Source of the DNA: Raineya sp.
GTDB lineage: Bacteria; Bacteroidota; Bacteroidia; Cytophagales; Thermonemataceae
Assembly: GCA_025454915.1 (NCBI GenBank)
Contig: JALONN010000008.1
Coordinates: 269,724 to 333,723 of the forward strand
DNA: 64,000 bases
Direction of reading: 5' to 3'
Below are positions 8,183 through 17,425 of the stretch, piece after piece (positions within the stretch are counted from its first letter, which is position 1; each line of letters starts with the position of its first letter). The translations under genes were made by a program, and so were the position numbers. The notes beneath the pieces are model-generated. The model saw nothing but the letters and a program-made list of their open reading frames with translations. It was not told the origin of the DNA and ran no database searches.

Positions 8183-10549
8183 TTAAAATTTAAAGTTCCA
8201 AGTAACAGAAGGAATAATAGATGCAAAAATAGAAAGTTCCCTTGCCTGAGTATTCTGAGGGGCTTGTATTTGTCCATCTTGAGCAGGCTCTTGTCTGAAA
8301 TACACTGTAAACGGATTTTTACGACCATACACATTATACAAAGAGAAAACCCACTCTTGTTCAAACCTACCAGTTTTCTTTTTGTGATAAGTAGCTCCTA
8401 AATCAAATCTATGGTAAGCAGGTACACGATAATTATTTCTGACATTGCCTGTGTTATGTGGTACAATAATTCCATCCATTTCATAACGAGCATTGGGAAA
8501 AGTGGTAGCTACCCCTGTTGCATAGTTGAAATTACTTGAAAATGACCATTTTTCATTCAAATCGTAAATAAGAACCAACGATAAATTATGTGTTCGATCG
8601 TATTTGGCTCTGTACCACTCTCCATTATTGATACCATCAATTTTTCTTTCAGACTTGGAAAGTGTATAACTCAACCAACCGTTTAATTTTCCTGAATTCT
8701 TTTTTACATAAAACTCTGCTCCATAACTTCTGCCCAAACCATACAACAAATCACCTTCCATCTGTTTATTTAAGAGTAATAAAGCCCCATCTACATAGTC
8801 TATTTGGTTAGTCATGGTTTTGTAATATAATTCAGCAGAGGCTTCAAAAGTATTATTTTTGAAGTTTCTGAAATATCCAGCAGCCACTTGGTCAGCCAGC
8901 TCTGGCTTGATATTATTGGTCGTTGGTGACCACACATCTGTAGGAGAGGCTGCCGTAGTACTTGAAATCAAGTGAATATACTGTGAAGTTCTATTGTAAC
9001 TGGCTTTAAAAGAGCTACTTTCATCAAACTGATAACGCATAGAAAAACGTGGCTCTAAGTTTCCATAATCTGCAATAGACTGATAACTCTTAAATGTTCT
9101 TGGATTGGTAGCTGTTTTACGTTTGCCTGTTTCGCCAACATAATCATACACAGTTCCTTTTCCTAAGAAATTGTACCAAGAATAACGCAAACCATACTGC
9201 AATTGCAATCTTGTAGAAACTTTGTGTTCGTGATCTATATAAATAGCTGTTTCCAAAGCATTTTGTCTGTCTAAAGTAAAAGGATTGAAGATAGAACCTT
9301 TCCCAACTTTGATAGAACCAGGGTAAAAATTATATCTCAAAGCTGTCGCCCCAAAGTTGAAAATACTTTTGGGAGATGAAAAGTAACTAAAATCAGCCTT
9401 TCCTTGAAATGTTTCAATTCTTGATGCCCAATCAAATGATTGTGTACCAGTGGGAACGCCCAAATTGTAATCGTAATTGCTATAAATACCTGAAAAATTA
9501 GCAAATAGCTTTGGATTAAAAGTCTTATTCCAACGAACAGTTGCTGTTGCATTTCCCCAATTAATCTTAAAAGCATCACCAAACTGAAAAACATCTCTAC
9601 CAAAATATCCAGATACATAAACTTTGTTCTTGTCATTGATTTTATAATTGGCTTTGGTAGTCAAATCATAGAAATACAACTGATTCTGACGCTGATTCTC
9701 ATTTCCAAAAGCTCTTAGAAATACATCAGCATAAGAACGTCTGCCAGCTACAATAAAAGAACTTTTATCTTTGATAATAGGAGCTTCTACTGCAAAACGA
9801 CTCGAAACAGTTCCTACACCTCCAGAAGCCGTAAATTTCTGATTATTACCTTCTTTCATGCGTACGTCCAACACCGAAGCAAGTCTGCCTCCATACTGGG
9901 CAGGAATACCTCCTTTAATGAGTTTCACATCTTTGACAGCATCAGGATTGAACACCGAAAAGAAGCCAAATAAATGTGAACTGTTATACACAGCAGCTTC
10001 ATCCAAAAGTACCAAATTTTGGTCAACACCTCCACCACGTACATTAAAACCTCCAGCTCCTTCGCCTACAGTACTCACTCCAGGTGTGAGTTGTAAAGAC
10101 CTTAATACATCGACTTCACCCAAAAGAGCTGGCATTTTTTTGAGTGTTTTCATTTCGAGTTGTACTGTTCCCATACTGGTACTTTCTACATTCTGACGAG
10201 GCGAATCTTCTTGTCCGACCACTTCAATAGTTTCAATTTCACTGCCTTCAGGCTTTAATAAAATATCCAGTGTCTGATTACTCTGTAGATCTATTTTTTT
10301 AACAATATCTACAAAGCCAACATAGCTGATTGTAAGCTCATAAGAGCCTTTTTCTACGGTAATAGAGTAGAAACCATACTCATTGGTAACAGCCCCAGCC
10401 TTTAAAGATTTGATGATAACAGTAGCTCCAATAAGTTCCTCGCCACTGGAGGCATCTTTTACTTTACCACTTAAAGTGTACTTTTCTTGTGCAAATGATT
10501 GTAGGATAATGGCTATCCAGAGCAAACAGACATAAACAATTTTTCTCAT
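8183..10549 (-). CDS. TonB-dependent outer-membrane receptor
   Basis: 788 residues. A cleavable signal peptide at residues 1-20 ends 'ILQSFAQ'. A carboxypeptidase-regulatory-like Ig domain follows at about 24-108 ('YTLSGKVKDASSGEELIGAT'). The plug domain has 'MPALLGEVDVLRSLQLTPGV', 'GAGGFNVRGGGVDQNLVLLD' and 'FFSVFNPDAVKDVKLIKGG'. The rest is a 22-strand-type beta barrel ending in a C-terminal Phe ('VTWNFKF'), as needed for insertion by the BAM machinery. It takes up an unknown ligand using TonB energy. It is not of the SusC type, since no SusD partner is present; the partner is the DUF4249 lipoprotein encoded 6 bp downstream. Confidence 0.93.
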   Translation of the reverse strand: MRKIVYVCLLWIAIILQSFAQEKYTLSGKVKDASSGEELIGATVIIKSLKAGAVTNEYGFYSITVEKGSYELTISYVGFVDIVKKIDLQSNQTLDILLKPEGSEIETIEVVGQEDSPRQNVESTSMGTVQLEMKTLKKMPALLGEVDVLRSLQLTPGVSTVGEGAGGFNVRGGGVDQNLVLLDEAAVYNSSHLFGFFSVFNPDAVKDVKLIKGGIPAQYGGRLASVLDVRMKEGNNQKFTASGGVGTVSSRFAVEAPIIKDKSSFIVAGRRSYADVFLRAFGNENQRQNQLYFYDLTTKANYKINDKNKVYVSGYFGRDVFQFGDAFKINWGNATATVRWNKTFNPKLFANFSGIYSNYDYNLGVPTGTQSFDWASRIETFQGKADFSYFSSPKSIFNFGATALRYNFYPGSIKVGKGSIFNPFTLDRQNALETAIYIDHEHKVSTRLQLQYGLRYSWYNFLGKGTVYDYVGETGKRKTATNPRTFKSYQSIADYGNLEPRFSMRYQFDESSSFKASYNRTSQYIHLISSTTAASPTDVWSPTTNNIKPELADQVAAGYFRNFKNNTFEASAELYYKTMTNQIDYVDGALLLLNKQMEGDLLYGLGRSYGAEFYVKKNSGKLNGWLSYTLSKSERKIDGINNGEWYRAKYDRTHNLSLVLIYDLNEKWSFSSNFNYATGVATTFPNARYEMDGIIVPHNTGNVRNNYRVPAYHRFDLGATYHKKKTGRFEQEWVFSLYNVYGRKNPFTVYFRQEPAQDGQIQAPQNTQARELSIFASIIPSVTWNFKF

Positions 10550-10585
10550 AGATGGATTTTAAGTAAATACAGCACTAAGACAACT

Positions 10586-10593
10586 CAAATATA
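10586..10593 (-). promoter_or_regulatory. Candidate Bacteroidota -7 box for the TonB receptor operon
   Basis: On the minus strand the sequence reads TATATTTG, matching the Bacteroidota TAnnTTTG consensus, 36 bases upstream of the receptor ATG. No convincing -33 TTTG box is present at the expected spacing, only a T-run, so this is a candidate only. Confidence 0.45.
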
Positions 10594-10798
10594 TGTTACC
10601 CCTATGCTGTCTTATAAAAAAATAAAATAATTTTTGAAATATTTGATTATCAACGCTTATAAATACGATAAAAATAGAAACATATTGCCTTATTTGTAGG
10701 TTATATCTACTAAAAAAGCTAAAAAAATTTAGAGATTTCCTAAAAAATTGCTAATTAGCTTCCTGATTTTAGCTATTGTTAAAAATAGAGATATACTC

Positions 10799-12058
10799 AT
10801 GGCAAATTTAGTACCCATTGAAAAAGACCCTCAAATCTTAGAATTAATAGGTTCTAAGAAACCTAAAATAGAAGATGCAGTGTACATGAACGACCTAACT
10901 ACACTCAATTTAGGTCCGACACACCCTGCAACACATGGTATCTTTCAAAATATTCTCCTCATGGATGGAGAAAAAATTATATCAGGAGAATCTACAATAG
11001 GGTATATTCATAGAGCTTTTGAAAAAATAGCAGAACAACGCCCTTTTTATCAGATAACGACCCTTACAGATCGTATGAACTATTGTTCTTCGCCTATCAA
11101 TAATATGGGTTGGTGGATGACAGTAGAAAAACTTTTAGGCGTACAAGTCCCTCAAAAGGCTCAATATATGCGTGTGATTCTTATGGAACTTGCTCGTATC
11201 GCTGATCATATTATTTGTAATGGTATTTTGGGAGTAGATAGTGGAGCCTTTACAGGTTTTTTGTATGTCTATCAGTGGAGAGAGCATATTTATGATATTT
11301 ACGAAGAAGTTTGTGGAGCTAGGCTTACAACAAATATGGGGCGTATTGGTGGTTTAGAAAGAGATTTTACAGATAAAGCCATCGCAGACATCAATAAATT
11401 GCTTAAGGAGTTTCCTGTTGTTCTCAAAGAATTTGAACGCCTGTTCAATAGAAACAGAATATTCATGGATAGAGCCATTGGCGTAGGGGCTATTTCTGCT
11501 GAAAGAGCTTTGAATTATGGTTTTACAGGTCCTAATCTGCGTGCTTGTGGTATTGACTATGATGTTCGTGTCAATGAGCCTTATTCTGGCTATCAAGATT
11601 TTGAATTTGATATTCCTATTGGGCAACATGGCGATACTTACGACCGTTTCATGGTTCGTAACGAAGAAATGTGGCAAAGTTTGCGTATTATCCAACAAGC
11701 TATGGATAAACTACCCAAAGCAGAAGGCAAACATTATGCTGATGACTCTCGCTACTATTTGCCTCCAAAACAAGAAGTTTATAACAACATGGAAGCTCTA
11801 ATTTACCATTTCAAAATAATAATGGGTGAAATAGACGCTCCTGTAGGAGAGGTTTATCATTGTGTAGAAGGTGGTAATGGAGAGTTAGGCTTTTACCTAG
11901 TTTCTGATGGTGGTAGAACGCCTTATCGTTTGCATTTCAGAAGACCAAGCTTCATTTATTATCAAGCCTACACCGAAATGTGTCAGGGACAACAAATCTC
12001 AGATGCTATCATGACGATGAGTAGCCTCAATGTGATTGCTGGTGAATTGGATGCGTAA
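10799..12058 (+). CDS. nuoD: NADH-quinone oxidoreductase subunit D
   Basis: 419 residues from the ATG at 10799 (an upstream in-frame start at 10748 would add a poorly conserved 17-residue tail). NuoD is the 49-kDa subunit of the peripheral arm of respiratory complex I and helps form the quinone site. Recognisable segments are 'LNLGPTHPATHGIFQNILLM', 'ERPFYQITTLTDRMNYCS'-like 'QRPFYQITTLTDRMNYCS', 'RIGGLERDF' and the C-terminal 'MTMSSLNVIAGELDA'. Length and motifs are complete. It stands alone: neighbours are a TonB receptor on the other strand and aroQ, with no other nuo gene in the window. Confidence 0.95.
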   Translation: MANLVPIEKDPQILELIGSKKPKIEDAVYMNDLTTLNLGPTHPATHGIFQNILLMDGEKIISGESTIGYIHRAFEKIAEQRPFYQITTLTDRMNYCSSPINNMGWWMTVEKLLGVQVPQKAQYMRVILMELARIADHIICNGILGVDSGAFTGFLYVYQWREHIYDIYEEVCGARLTTNMGRIGGLERDFTDKAIADINKLLKEFPVVLKEFERLFNRNRIFMDRAIGVGAISAERALNYGFTGPNLRACGIDYDVRVNEPYSGYQDFEFDIPIGQHGDTYDRFMVRNEEMWQSLRIIQQAMDKLPKAEGKHYADDSRYYLPPKQEVYNNMEALIYHFKIIMGEIDAPVGEVYHCVEGGNGELGFYLVSDGGRTPYRLHFRRPSFIYYQAYTEMCQGQQISDAIMTMSSLNVIAGELDA

Positions 12059-12096
12059 AATTTAGAAATAAATTAGGAATATAAGACTTTAATCTA

Positions 12097-12134
12097 AAAA
12101 CCTTCCGAGAGTTTAGAACTTTTGGAAGGTTTTG
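12097..12134. terminator. Terminator between nuoD and aroQ
   Basis: The stem AAACCTTCC / GGAAGGTTT (about 12098-12106 and 12124-12132) is flanked by A and T runs, between two convergent genes. It probably stops transcription from both directions. Confidence 0.75.
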
Positions 12135-12158
12135 TCTTAATATTAATACAGTTAGCTT

Positions 12159-12581
12159 TTACTTTTTTGTAATCAAATACTCAATGGCTAAATCGTAGCC
12201 TTTGAGCCCCAGCCCTGAAATAATACCCACCGAAACAGCCGAAATATAACTCTGATGTCTGAAGGCTTCCCTTGCAAAAATATTGGAGATATGTACCTCT
12301 ACCACAGGGCTTTTTACAGCCTTGATGGCATCAGCAAGGGCAATAGAAGTATGGGTATAAGCTCCAGCATTCAAGATGATTCCATCTGCCATAAAACCTA
12401 CTTCGTGAATTTTGTTGATGAGTTCACCCTCAATATTCGACTGAAAATAGCTTAGGGTAATATCTTTGTATTGTGTTTTGAGTTTCTCAAAATATTCTTC
12501 AAATGTCAAAGAACCATAAATCTCGGGCTCTCGCTTGCCCAATAAATTCAAATTCGCTCCATTGATGATTTGTATATGCAT
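12159..12581 (-). CDS. aroQ: Type II 3-dehydroquinate dehydratase
   Basis: 140 residues, the usual size of this small dodecameric enzyme. It converts 3-dehydroquinate to 3-dehydroshikimate in the shikimate pathway for aromatic amino acids. Conserved segments are 'IINGANLNLLGKREPEIYGS' with the catalytic Tyr at about residue 22, 'FQSNIEGELI', 'GIILNAGAYTHTSIALADAI' and 'VEVHISNIFAREAFRHQSYI' with the catalytic His. All active-site elements are present. It is transcribed divergently from the hypothetical gene at 12680 and ends facing nuoD. Confidence 0.95.
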   Translation of the reverse strand: MHIQIINGANLNLLGKREPEIYGSLTFEEYFEKLKTQYKDITLSYFQSNIEGELINKIHEVGFMADGIILNAGAYTHTSIALADAIKAVKSPVVEVHISNIFAREAFRHQSYISAVSVGIISGLGLKGYDLAIEYLITKK

Positions 12582-12642
12582 GATTTTGTGATGTTTTTTG
12601 AAAAAATATTTTACTACGCAAGTGTATTGCGTATTTTTTGAT

Positions 12643-12650
12643 TATCTTTG
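12643..12650 (+). promoter_or_regulatory. Candidate -7 box for the 12680 gene
   Basis: TATCTTTG fits the Bacteroidota TAnnTTTG -7 consensus (position accurate to a base or two) and lies about 30 bases upstream of the ATG at 12680. If it is real, the in-frame ATG at 12638 would be upstream of the transcript, which supports the later start. Confidence 0.4.
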
Positions 12651-12679
12651 TTGTAAATCTAAAAAAAGTAAAACAAAAT

Positions 12680-13576
12680 ATGAAGGAGATAAGCACAATA
12701 CAAACGAAAATTCAAGAACAAGATTTCAATTTTTTTATTGAAGACTACCAAATATTGCTTGAGAGTATATCAAGCATCATAGATGTTCTGGAAAAAAGGG
12801 GAGAAAATATCCAACAACATGAAAATCTTGATGGATTGATTACAAAATTTTTTCTAACAGGATGCTCTATTAAAATGTTATTTGATGGAACCACAATAGA
12901 AATTAGAAGTAAAGGAAAAAAAGATAGGTACTTTGATATATCATCTTGTATGACTTTAATAAGAAATCAAATAGAAAGCTACGTATTTTTTGATTATCTA
13001 TTTCTTCAACCTGAAACAGATGCAGAACGAGAATTCAGAAATATATTATTCCAAGCTGCTGGATTGAAAAGAAGACAAGAGTTTAATGTAAATTATGAAG
13101 GATCGATAGAGCAAATAAATCAAGAAAAAAAAATAATAGATAGTTTAATAGAGCAAATAGAACGAAACAGTTACTTCCAAACTCTTACAAAAAAGCAGCG
13201 AGATAAGATAAAAAAAAATTTGCCAGAAAAAGTTTCTATGGGTGAAAAACTTTTTTTAGAAGAATCTATAAAGAAAAACAGATTTAGAAATTACTTCTTT
13301 AACTCATGGAAACTATATTCTAATCACACACACTCAGAACATTTAGGTCTATTACAAATTACTGAGTATGCTAAAAATCCAGAAAAATTAACTAAAAATA
13401 AACTAATTTTCTGTGTTGATATGTGTATTTTGACATCCATATTCATTAAAAATTTAATGAATATATTTACATTAATACCAGAAAGTAATAATTTGTTAGA
13501 AAAAATAAATGAATATTATAAAATTCCAGTCTCCTATGAAGAAAAGATAAAAAGACAAAAAGAGGAATCTATTTAG
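12680..13576 (+). CDS. Hypothetical helical protein (DUF5677-like?)
   Basis: 298 residues from the ATG at 12680. An earlier in-frame ATG at 12638 overlaps the likely promoter. No signal peptide; long, charged helices throughout. A segment 'FFNSWKLYSNHTHSEHLGLL' near residue 210-230 has the Tyr-x2-x-His pattern that I associate with DUF5677-type proteins ('YxxxSxxxH'), some of which occur near defence genes. This match is weak and the function is unknown. The stop codon lies inside the loop of a perfect terminator hairpin, so transcription ends right at the gene end. Codon use looks more A+T-rich than in aroQ and gltX. Confidence 0.6.
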   Translation: MKEISTIQTKIQEQDFNFFIEDYQILLESISSIIDVLEKRGENIQQHENLDGLITKFFLTGCSIKMLFDGTTIEIRSKGKKDRYFDISSCMTLIRNQIESYVFFDYLFLQPETDAEREFRNILFQAAGLKRRQEFNVNYEGSIEQINQEKKIIDSLIEQIERNSYFQTLTKKQRDKIKKNLPEKVSMGEKLFLEESIKKNRFRNYFFNSWKLYSNHTHSEHLGLLQITEYAKNPEKLTKNKLIFCVDMCILTSIFIKNLMNIFTLIPESNNLLEKINEYYKIPVSYEEKIKRQKEESI

Positions 13577-13588
13577 ATTCCTCTTTTT
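13557..13588. terminator. Perfect 14-bp bidirectional terminator
   Basis: The stem AAAAAGAGGAATCT / AGATTCCTCTTTTT with loop ATTT is fully base-paired over 14 bp. It overlaps the last codons and stop of the 12680 gene and also serves the convergent sugar dehydrogenase gene that ends at 13592. Confidence 0.92.
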
Positions 13589-13591
13589 GTC

Positions 13592-14749
13592 TTACTTAGG
13601 AATAATCTGAATAATTCTTCCGGGGCTTTCCACAGAAACATAAATACTGCCATCAGGGGCTTGTTTTACATTCCTGATTCTGCCTTCATTTTCAAGTAGT
13701 TTGTACTCTTTTACAATTTGGTTGTCTTTAATTTCACAACGACTCAAATACCTTGATGCCAAACTGCCTGTTAGAAGGTTTCCTTTCCATTTCTTAAATT
13801 TATTATCTGTAATAAAAGCCAGCCCACAAGTACCAATAGAAGGCGTCCATGTATGAATGGGACTTTCCATTCCATCCATAAAAGGACTTGCAGAAATCTG
13901 AGTGTTATCGTAGTTTGTACCATGTGAAACCAAATGCCAGCCATAGTTTTTTCCTTTTCTGACAATATTAATTTCATCTCCACCTTTAGGACCATGTTCA
14001 CTTTCCCAGATTTCGCCTGTAAACGGATTTAAAACCATCCCCTGTGGATTTCTGTGTCCATAAGAAAAAAGAGTTGTAGCTGTTGTATTTCCTTGTAAAA
14101 CTGGGTTATCTGTTGGTACGCTACCATCATCTTTCATTCTGTGTACTTTTCCCCATTCACTTTTTACATCTTGAGAGTTTTTATTGGTGGCAGTAGGTCC
14201 TCCATAGCTACCACTACCTCCTTCACCTACCGAAAGGTACAAAAAGCCATTTTTATCAAACTCTATACGGCTTCCATAATGCCCATACCAAGTATTTCCG
14301 GCACTTGTCTGAAAAATAATTTGCGTATCAGCAATTGTATTCCCATTTAATTTAAAACGCATCAGATTCAGTTGAGCCTGATTAGAGCCTGCGGGTAAAC
14401 TTGCATAACAAATATAGACCCAGCCATTGCTGGCATATTGGGGATGAACCCTGATGTCGAGTAAACCACCTTGCCCGCCAGCATGAATGGCAGGAAGTCC
14501 AGTAATCTCTGTAATATTACCATCTGTGGCATATCTGAAGAGCTTTCCACGTTTTTCTGTAAATAAAAGTTCTCCATTGGGTAAAAAATCCATACCCCAG
14601 ATAATCTCCCGATTGCTAAAAAGTGTTTTGATTTCAATGGTAGGCTCCTCATTGGAAATAGGGCTAGCCTCATTGGATTTTTTACAATTGGCAAAAAGGA
14701 TAATAAAAGCAATCAGTTTGAGAGCAAATACATTAAAATAGTTTTTCAT
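13592..14749 (-). CDS. PQQ-dependent sugar dehydrogenase-like lipoprotein
   Basis: 385 residues. The signal peptide ends with a lipobox ('IILFANC', Cys near residue 22), so the protein is probably membrane-anchored outside the cytoplasm. The rest is the six-bladed beta-propeller of soluble glucose/aldose dehydrogenases. It contains 'IWGMDFLPNGELLFTEKRGK', 'GHYGSRIEFDKNGFLYLSVG', 'YGHRNPQGMVLNP' and 'IWESEHGPKGGDEINIV', all typical of the family. These enzymes oxidise aldose sugars with pyrroloquinoline quinone as cofactor, passing electrons to an acceptor. No PQQ biosynthesis genes are in view, so cofactor supply is unknown. It stands as a single gene between two terminators. Confidence 0.88.
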   Translation of the reverse strand: MKNYFNVFALKLIAFIILFANCKKSNEASPISNEEPTIEIKTLFSNREIIWGMDFLPNGELLFTEKRGKLFRYATDGNITEITGLPAIHAGGQGGLLDIRVHPQYASNGWVYICYASLPAGSNQAQLNLMRFKLNGNTIADTQIIFQTSAGNTWYGHYGSRIEFDKNGFLYLSVGEGGSGSYGGPTATNKNSQDVKSEWGKVHRMKDDGSVPTDNPVLQGNTTATTLFSYGHRNPQGMVLNPFTGEIWESEHGPKGGDEINIVRKGKNYGWHLVSHGTNYDNTQISASPFMDGMESPIHTWTPSIGTCGLAFITDNKFKKWKGNLLTGSLASRYLSRCEIKDNQIVKEYKLLENEGRIRNVKQAPDGSIYVSVESPGRIIQIIPK

Positions 14750-14804
14750 ATCTTTTACGTTTTCTGTTTTATACGTAAAAGAAAAAGATATGTTTTAAGG
14801 GCAT

Positions 14805-14840
14805 AAAAAAAGGCAAAACTCATGTTTTACCTTTTTTTAT
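14805..14840. terminator. Hairpin terminator downstream of gltX region
   Basis: The stem AAAAAAAGGCAAAAC / GTTTTACCTTTTTTT has one mismatch and loop TCAT, flanked by A and T runs. It lies between the sugar dehydrogenase start and the gltX end and probably ends the gltX transcript. Confidence 0.6.
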
Positions 14841-14872
14841 TTATAATTATTATTATGTTGTTTGCTTCACCT

Positions 14873-14935
14873 CACTTTGTTTGGTTCGCAAAGACGGTAG
14901 GTAGGTGTCATGGCGAGTGTAGCGAAGCCATCCAA
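14873..14935. repeat. Interspersed repeat-like sequence (TGTCATGGCGAG type)
   Basis: The stretch at 14906-14933 (TGTCATGGCGAGTG, then TAGCGAAGCCATCC) contains the dyad ATGGC / GCCAT. It resembles the 'TGTCATTGCGAG...GAAGCAATCC' intergenic repeats scattered through many bacterial genomes. Its G+C content is clearly higher than that of the surrounding DNA. A second small dyad, CTTTG / CAAAG, precedes it. Confidence 0.55.
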
Positions 14936-14954
14936 ATGTATAAATAAGGATAAA

Positions 14955-16505
14955 TTAAATTTTAATTGTATTCAGAGCATTTTCAAGTCGAGTAAGCACT
15001 TCTGTTTTACCCAAAATCTGCATAATAGCAGCAAGGTCTGGTCCGGCACCCACACCTGTAAGGGCTACACGTAAAACAGGCATTACTTGTCCTAATTTTA
15101 AGCCTTTGGCTTCTGCTTCATGGTGTAAAGCTTCTTTAGCTTTCGTACCATCAAAATCAGTTTCGTTTGTAAATTGCTCTTTCAAAGTTTTAATTACTTC
15201 CTCTGTTTGAGCATTCCATTTCTGGCTTACAACCCCTTCATCATATTTGGTAGGGCGTTCGAAGAAATAACGGGCTTCTTTCCAAAGGTCATCAGGGAAA
15301 GTAGCTCTTTCTTTCATGACCTCACAAATTTGCTCTAATTGAGCTTCTGAAAACATGCTATAATCTACACTTGCCGAATCCAAACCTTTTTTGAGGTATT
15401 CAGCGAGTTCTTGATTGGTTTTAGCTCTTAAATATTGCTGATTAAACCATTTGGCTTTATCAATTTCAAATTTAGAACCAGATTTCCCGATACGTTCCAC
15501 AGAGAAAGTAGAAATGAACTCTTCTATTGAGAAAATCTCTTGGTTTGTTCCTGGGTTCCAGCCTAATAAAGCCAAGAAATTAATGATGGCTTCAGGCAGA
15601 TAACCTGCTTCTCTGTAACCAGTAGAGCCTTGCCAAGTAAGCGGAAAAATAGGGAAGCCCATACTCTCAGCATCTCTTTTTGAAAGCTTTCCGTGATTTT
15701 CCTGAATTACTTTGCCCTTAGGGTCTTTCAAATCGGGTTTTAGAATCAAAGGCAAATGAGCAAATTCAGGGTGTTCCCAGCCAAATAACTGATACAAAAG
15801 CACATGGAATGGGGCAGAAGGCAACCACTCTTCACCACGAATGACATGGGTAATTTCCATCAAATGGTCATCAATGATATTTGCCAAATGATAAGTAGGC
15901 ATTCCATCTGACTTTAGAAGAACTTTGTCATCTAAAGTAGAACTTTCAACCGAAACCCAACCTCTAATCAAATCTTTGAAACGAATGTTTTGTTTAGCAG
16001 GAACTTTAAGACGTATCACATAAGGCTCTCCTGCTTCCAAACGGCGTTGTACTTCGTCAGAAGGTAGCGTGAGAGAGTTTTTCATCTGCATACGTGAAAT
16101 CATGTTGTAAGAAGTATTTTTGGCTTTGGCAGCTTCCAATTTCTTACGCATTTCTTCCAATTCTGTAGAGGTATCAAATGCATAATAAGCATTTCCACTT
16201 TCTATCAGTTGTTTTACATATTCTTTGTAAATTCCTTTTTCTTTTCTTTCAGATTGGCGATAAGGGGCATGTTTACCACCTTTTTCAGGGCTTTCATCAG
16301 CTTCAATCCCTACCCAACGCAATGCTTCCATGATATAATCTTCAGCTCCTTCTACATAACGTTCCTGATCGGTATCTTCTATACGGATTAAAAATTGTCC
16401 ACCTGTTTGTTTGGCTAATAAATAGTTGTATAAGGCAGTACGAACACCACCAATGTGTAGCCCTCCTGTGGGGCTGGGTGCAAAACGAACTCTAACGGGT
16501 TTCAT
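14955..16505 (-). CDS. gltX: Glutamyl-tRNA synthetase
   Basis: 516 residues, full length. It charges tRNA-Glu with glutamate in the cytoplasm. Class I signature motifs are present. The HIGH-type motif is 'RFAPSPTGGLHIGGVRTALY' at residues 7-26. The KMSKS-type motif is 'HGKLSKRDAES' at about 276-286. The anticodon-binding helical domain ends with 'RLENALN'. The N-terminus 'MKPVRVRFAPSPTG' supports the annotated start. It appears to be a single-gene unit with a candidate TAnnTTTG box about 26 bases upstream. Confidence 0.97.
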   Translation of the reverse strand: MKPVRVRFAPSPTGGLHIGGVRTALYNYLLAKQTGGQFLIRIEDTDQERYVEGAEDYIMEALRWVGIEADESPEKGGKHAPYRQSERKEKGIYKEYVKQLIESGNAYYAFDTSTELEEMRKKLEAAKAKNTSYNMISRMQMKNSLTLPSDEVQRRLEAGEPYVIRLKVPAKQNIRFKDLIRGWVSVESSTLDDKVLLKSDGMPTYHLANIIDDHLMEITHVIRGEEWLPSAPFHVLLYQLFGWEHPEFAHLPLILKPDLKDPKGKVIQENHGKLSKRDAESMGFPIFPLTWQGSTGYREAGYLPEAIINFLALLGWNPGTNQEIFSIEEFISTFSVERIGKSGSKFEIDKAKWFNQQYLRAKTNQELAEYLKKGLDSASVDYSMFSEAQLEQICEVMKERATFPDDLWKEARYFFERPTKYDEGVVSQKWNAQTEEVIKTLKEQFTNETDFDGTKAKEALHHEAEAKGLKLGQVMPVLRVALTGVGAGPDLAAIMQILGKTEVLTRLENALNTIKI

Positions 16506-16530
16506 CGAAGTTATTAAAATTTTAGAAATG

Positions 16531-16538
16531 CAAAATTA
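16531..16538 (-). promoter_or_regulatory. Candidate -7 box for gltX
   Basis: The minus strand reads TAATTTTG, a match to TAnnTTTG, about 26 bases upstream of the gltX ATG. The -33 element is not clear. Confidence 0.45.
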
Positions 16539-16594
16539 ATAAATTTGTATCAACTCTGTAAAAAAATGTTTAATTTACCTTTAAAAATAAGTAA

Positions 16595-16963
16595 ATGGGA
16601 GTCGTTATATGTGCTAAACACGGTATGTCAGGTATAGCTATTTGTATTGAAAAGGCTATTTGTGATAAAATTTATCAGAATGAGTCTATTCAAGATGAAG
16701 AATTAACTATTATTCATGTAGAAGTTTTTGAAGTTAATTCAGATGGGGAAATTTTTGTAGTAAATCTTAACCATTTAATAACTAAAGAACTAAAAGAGAA
16801 AAATAACTTACAAGAAGCTTATAAAATGTTGGATGAACAAGCTTTTGATGAGTTAGAGAAAAAAATGGATGCAGGAGTTACTTGTGGAAAATGTTTTCAA
16901 GAATTTGCACAAGCAAATGGGTGGAGTGAACAATTTATCAATTATGCAGAAAATAATCTTTAA
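16595..16963 (+). CDS. Hypothetical protein with CxxC motif
   Basis: 122 residues, soluble and acidic. The N-terminus 'MGVVICAKHGMSGIAICIE' contains two Cys, and a further pair lies in 'VTCGKCFQEF' near residue 97. The motif suggests metal or redox chemistry, but no family is recognised. The protein starts directly at an ATG 31 bp downstream of a T-rich stretch and is followed 11 bp later by an SRPBCC gene, so the two are probably cotranscribed. It is divergent to gltX. Confidence 0.55.
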   Translation: MGVVICAKHGMSGIAICIEKAICDKIYQNESIQDEELTIIHVEVFEVNSDGEIFVVNLNHLITKELKEKNNLQEAYKMLDEQAFDELEKKMDAGVTCGKCFQEFAQANGWSEQFINYAENNL

Positions 16964-16974
16964 TATATACTTTT

Positions 16975-17421
16975 ATGAACCCTCAAGCCATTTCCGCAGT
17001 TTCTACATTTGAAATGGAAACCAAAATTTCCATCAATATTCATGCAAGCCCTGAAAAAATTATGGCATTGCTGACAGATGCCCCAAATTTTACAAGATGG
17101 AATTCTACTATCGTATCCATAGAAGGAGAAATTGAGCAAGGAAAAACAATCAAACTCATTTCCAAATTAGACCCTAAACGTACTTTTAAACTTAAAGTCT
17201 TAGAAAGTTCGCCCAACAAAATGGTTTGGAAGGATGGATTTGCACCTATGTTTACAGGTGTTCGTACTTTTTCGCTAAGCCCCAAAGCAGATGGCACAAC
17301 TGATTTTACGATGTCAGAAGTTTTTAAAGGATTGATGTTACCTCTTATAAAAGGTTCATTACCCGATTTTAAACCTAATTTTGAGCAATATGCTTCTGAC
17401 TTGAAAAAAGCAACAGAGTAA
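16975..17421 (+). CDS. SRPBCC-fold (START-like) protein
   Basis: 148 residues. It has the Bet v1/START-like fold seen in polyketide cyclases and AHSA1-like proteins: an N-terminal strand 'ISINIHASPEKIMALLTD', 'FTRWNSTIVSIEGEIEQGKT', a central 'MVWKDGFAPMFTGVRTFSL', and a long C-terminal helix ('KPNFEQYASDLKKATE'). Such proteins bind hydrophobic small molecules; the ligand here is unknown. A downstream in-frame Met (residue 12, 'METKISI') could also be the start, since the first 11 residues lie outside the fold. Converges with the alpha/beta hydrolase gene, with only 4 bp between their ends. Confidence 0.8.
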   Translation: MNPQAISAVSTFEMETKISINIHASPEKIMALLTDAPNFTRWNSTIVSIEGEIEQGKTIKLISKLDPKRTFKLKVLESSPNKMVWKDGFAPMFTGVRTFSLSPKADGTTDFTMSEVFKGLMLPLIKGSLPDFKPNFEQYASDLKKATE

Positions 17422-17425
17422 AAAG

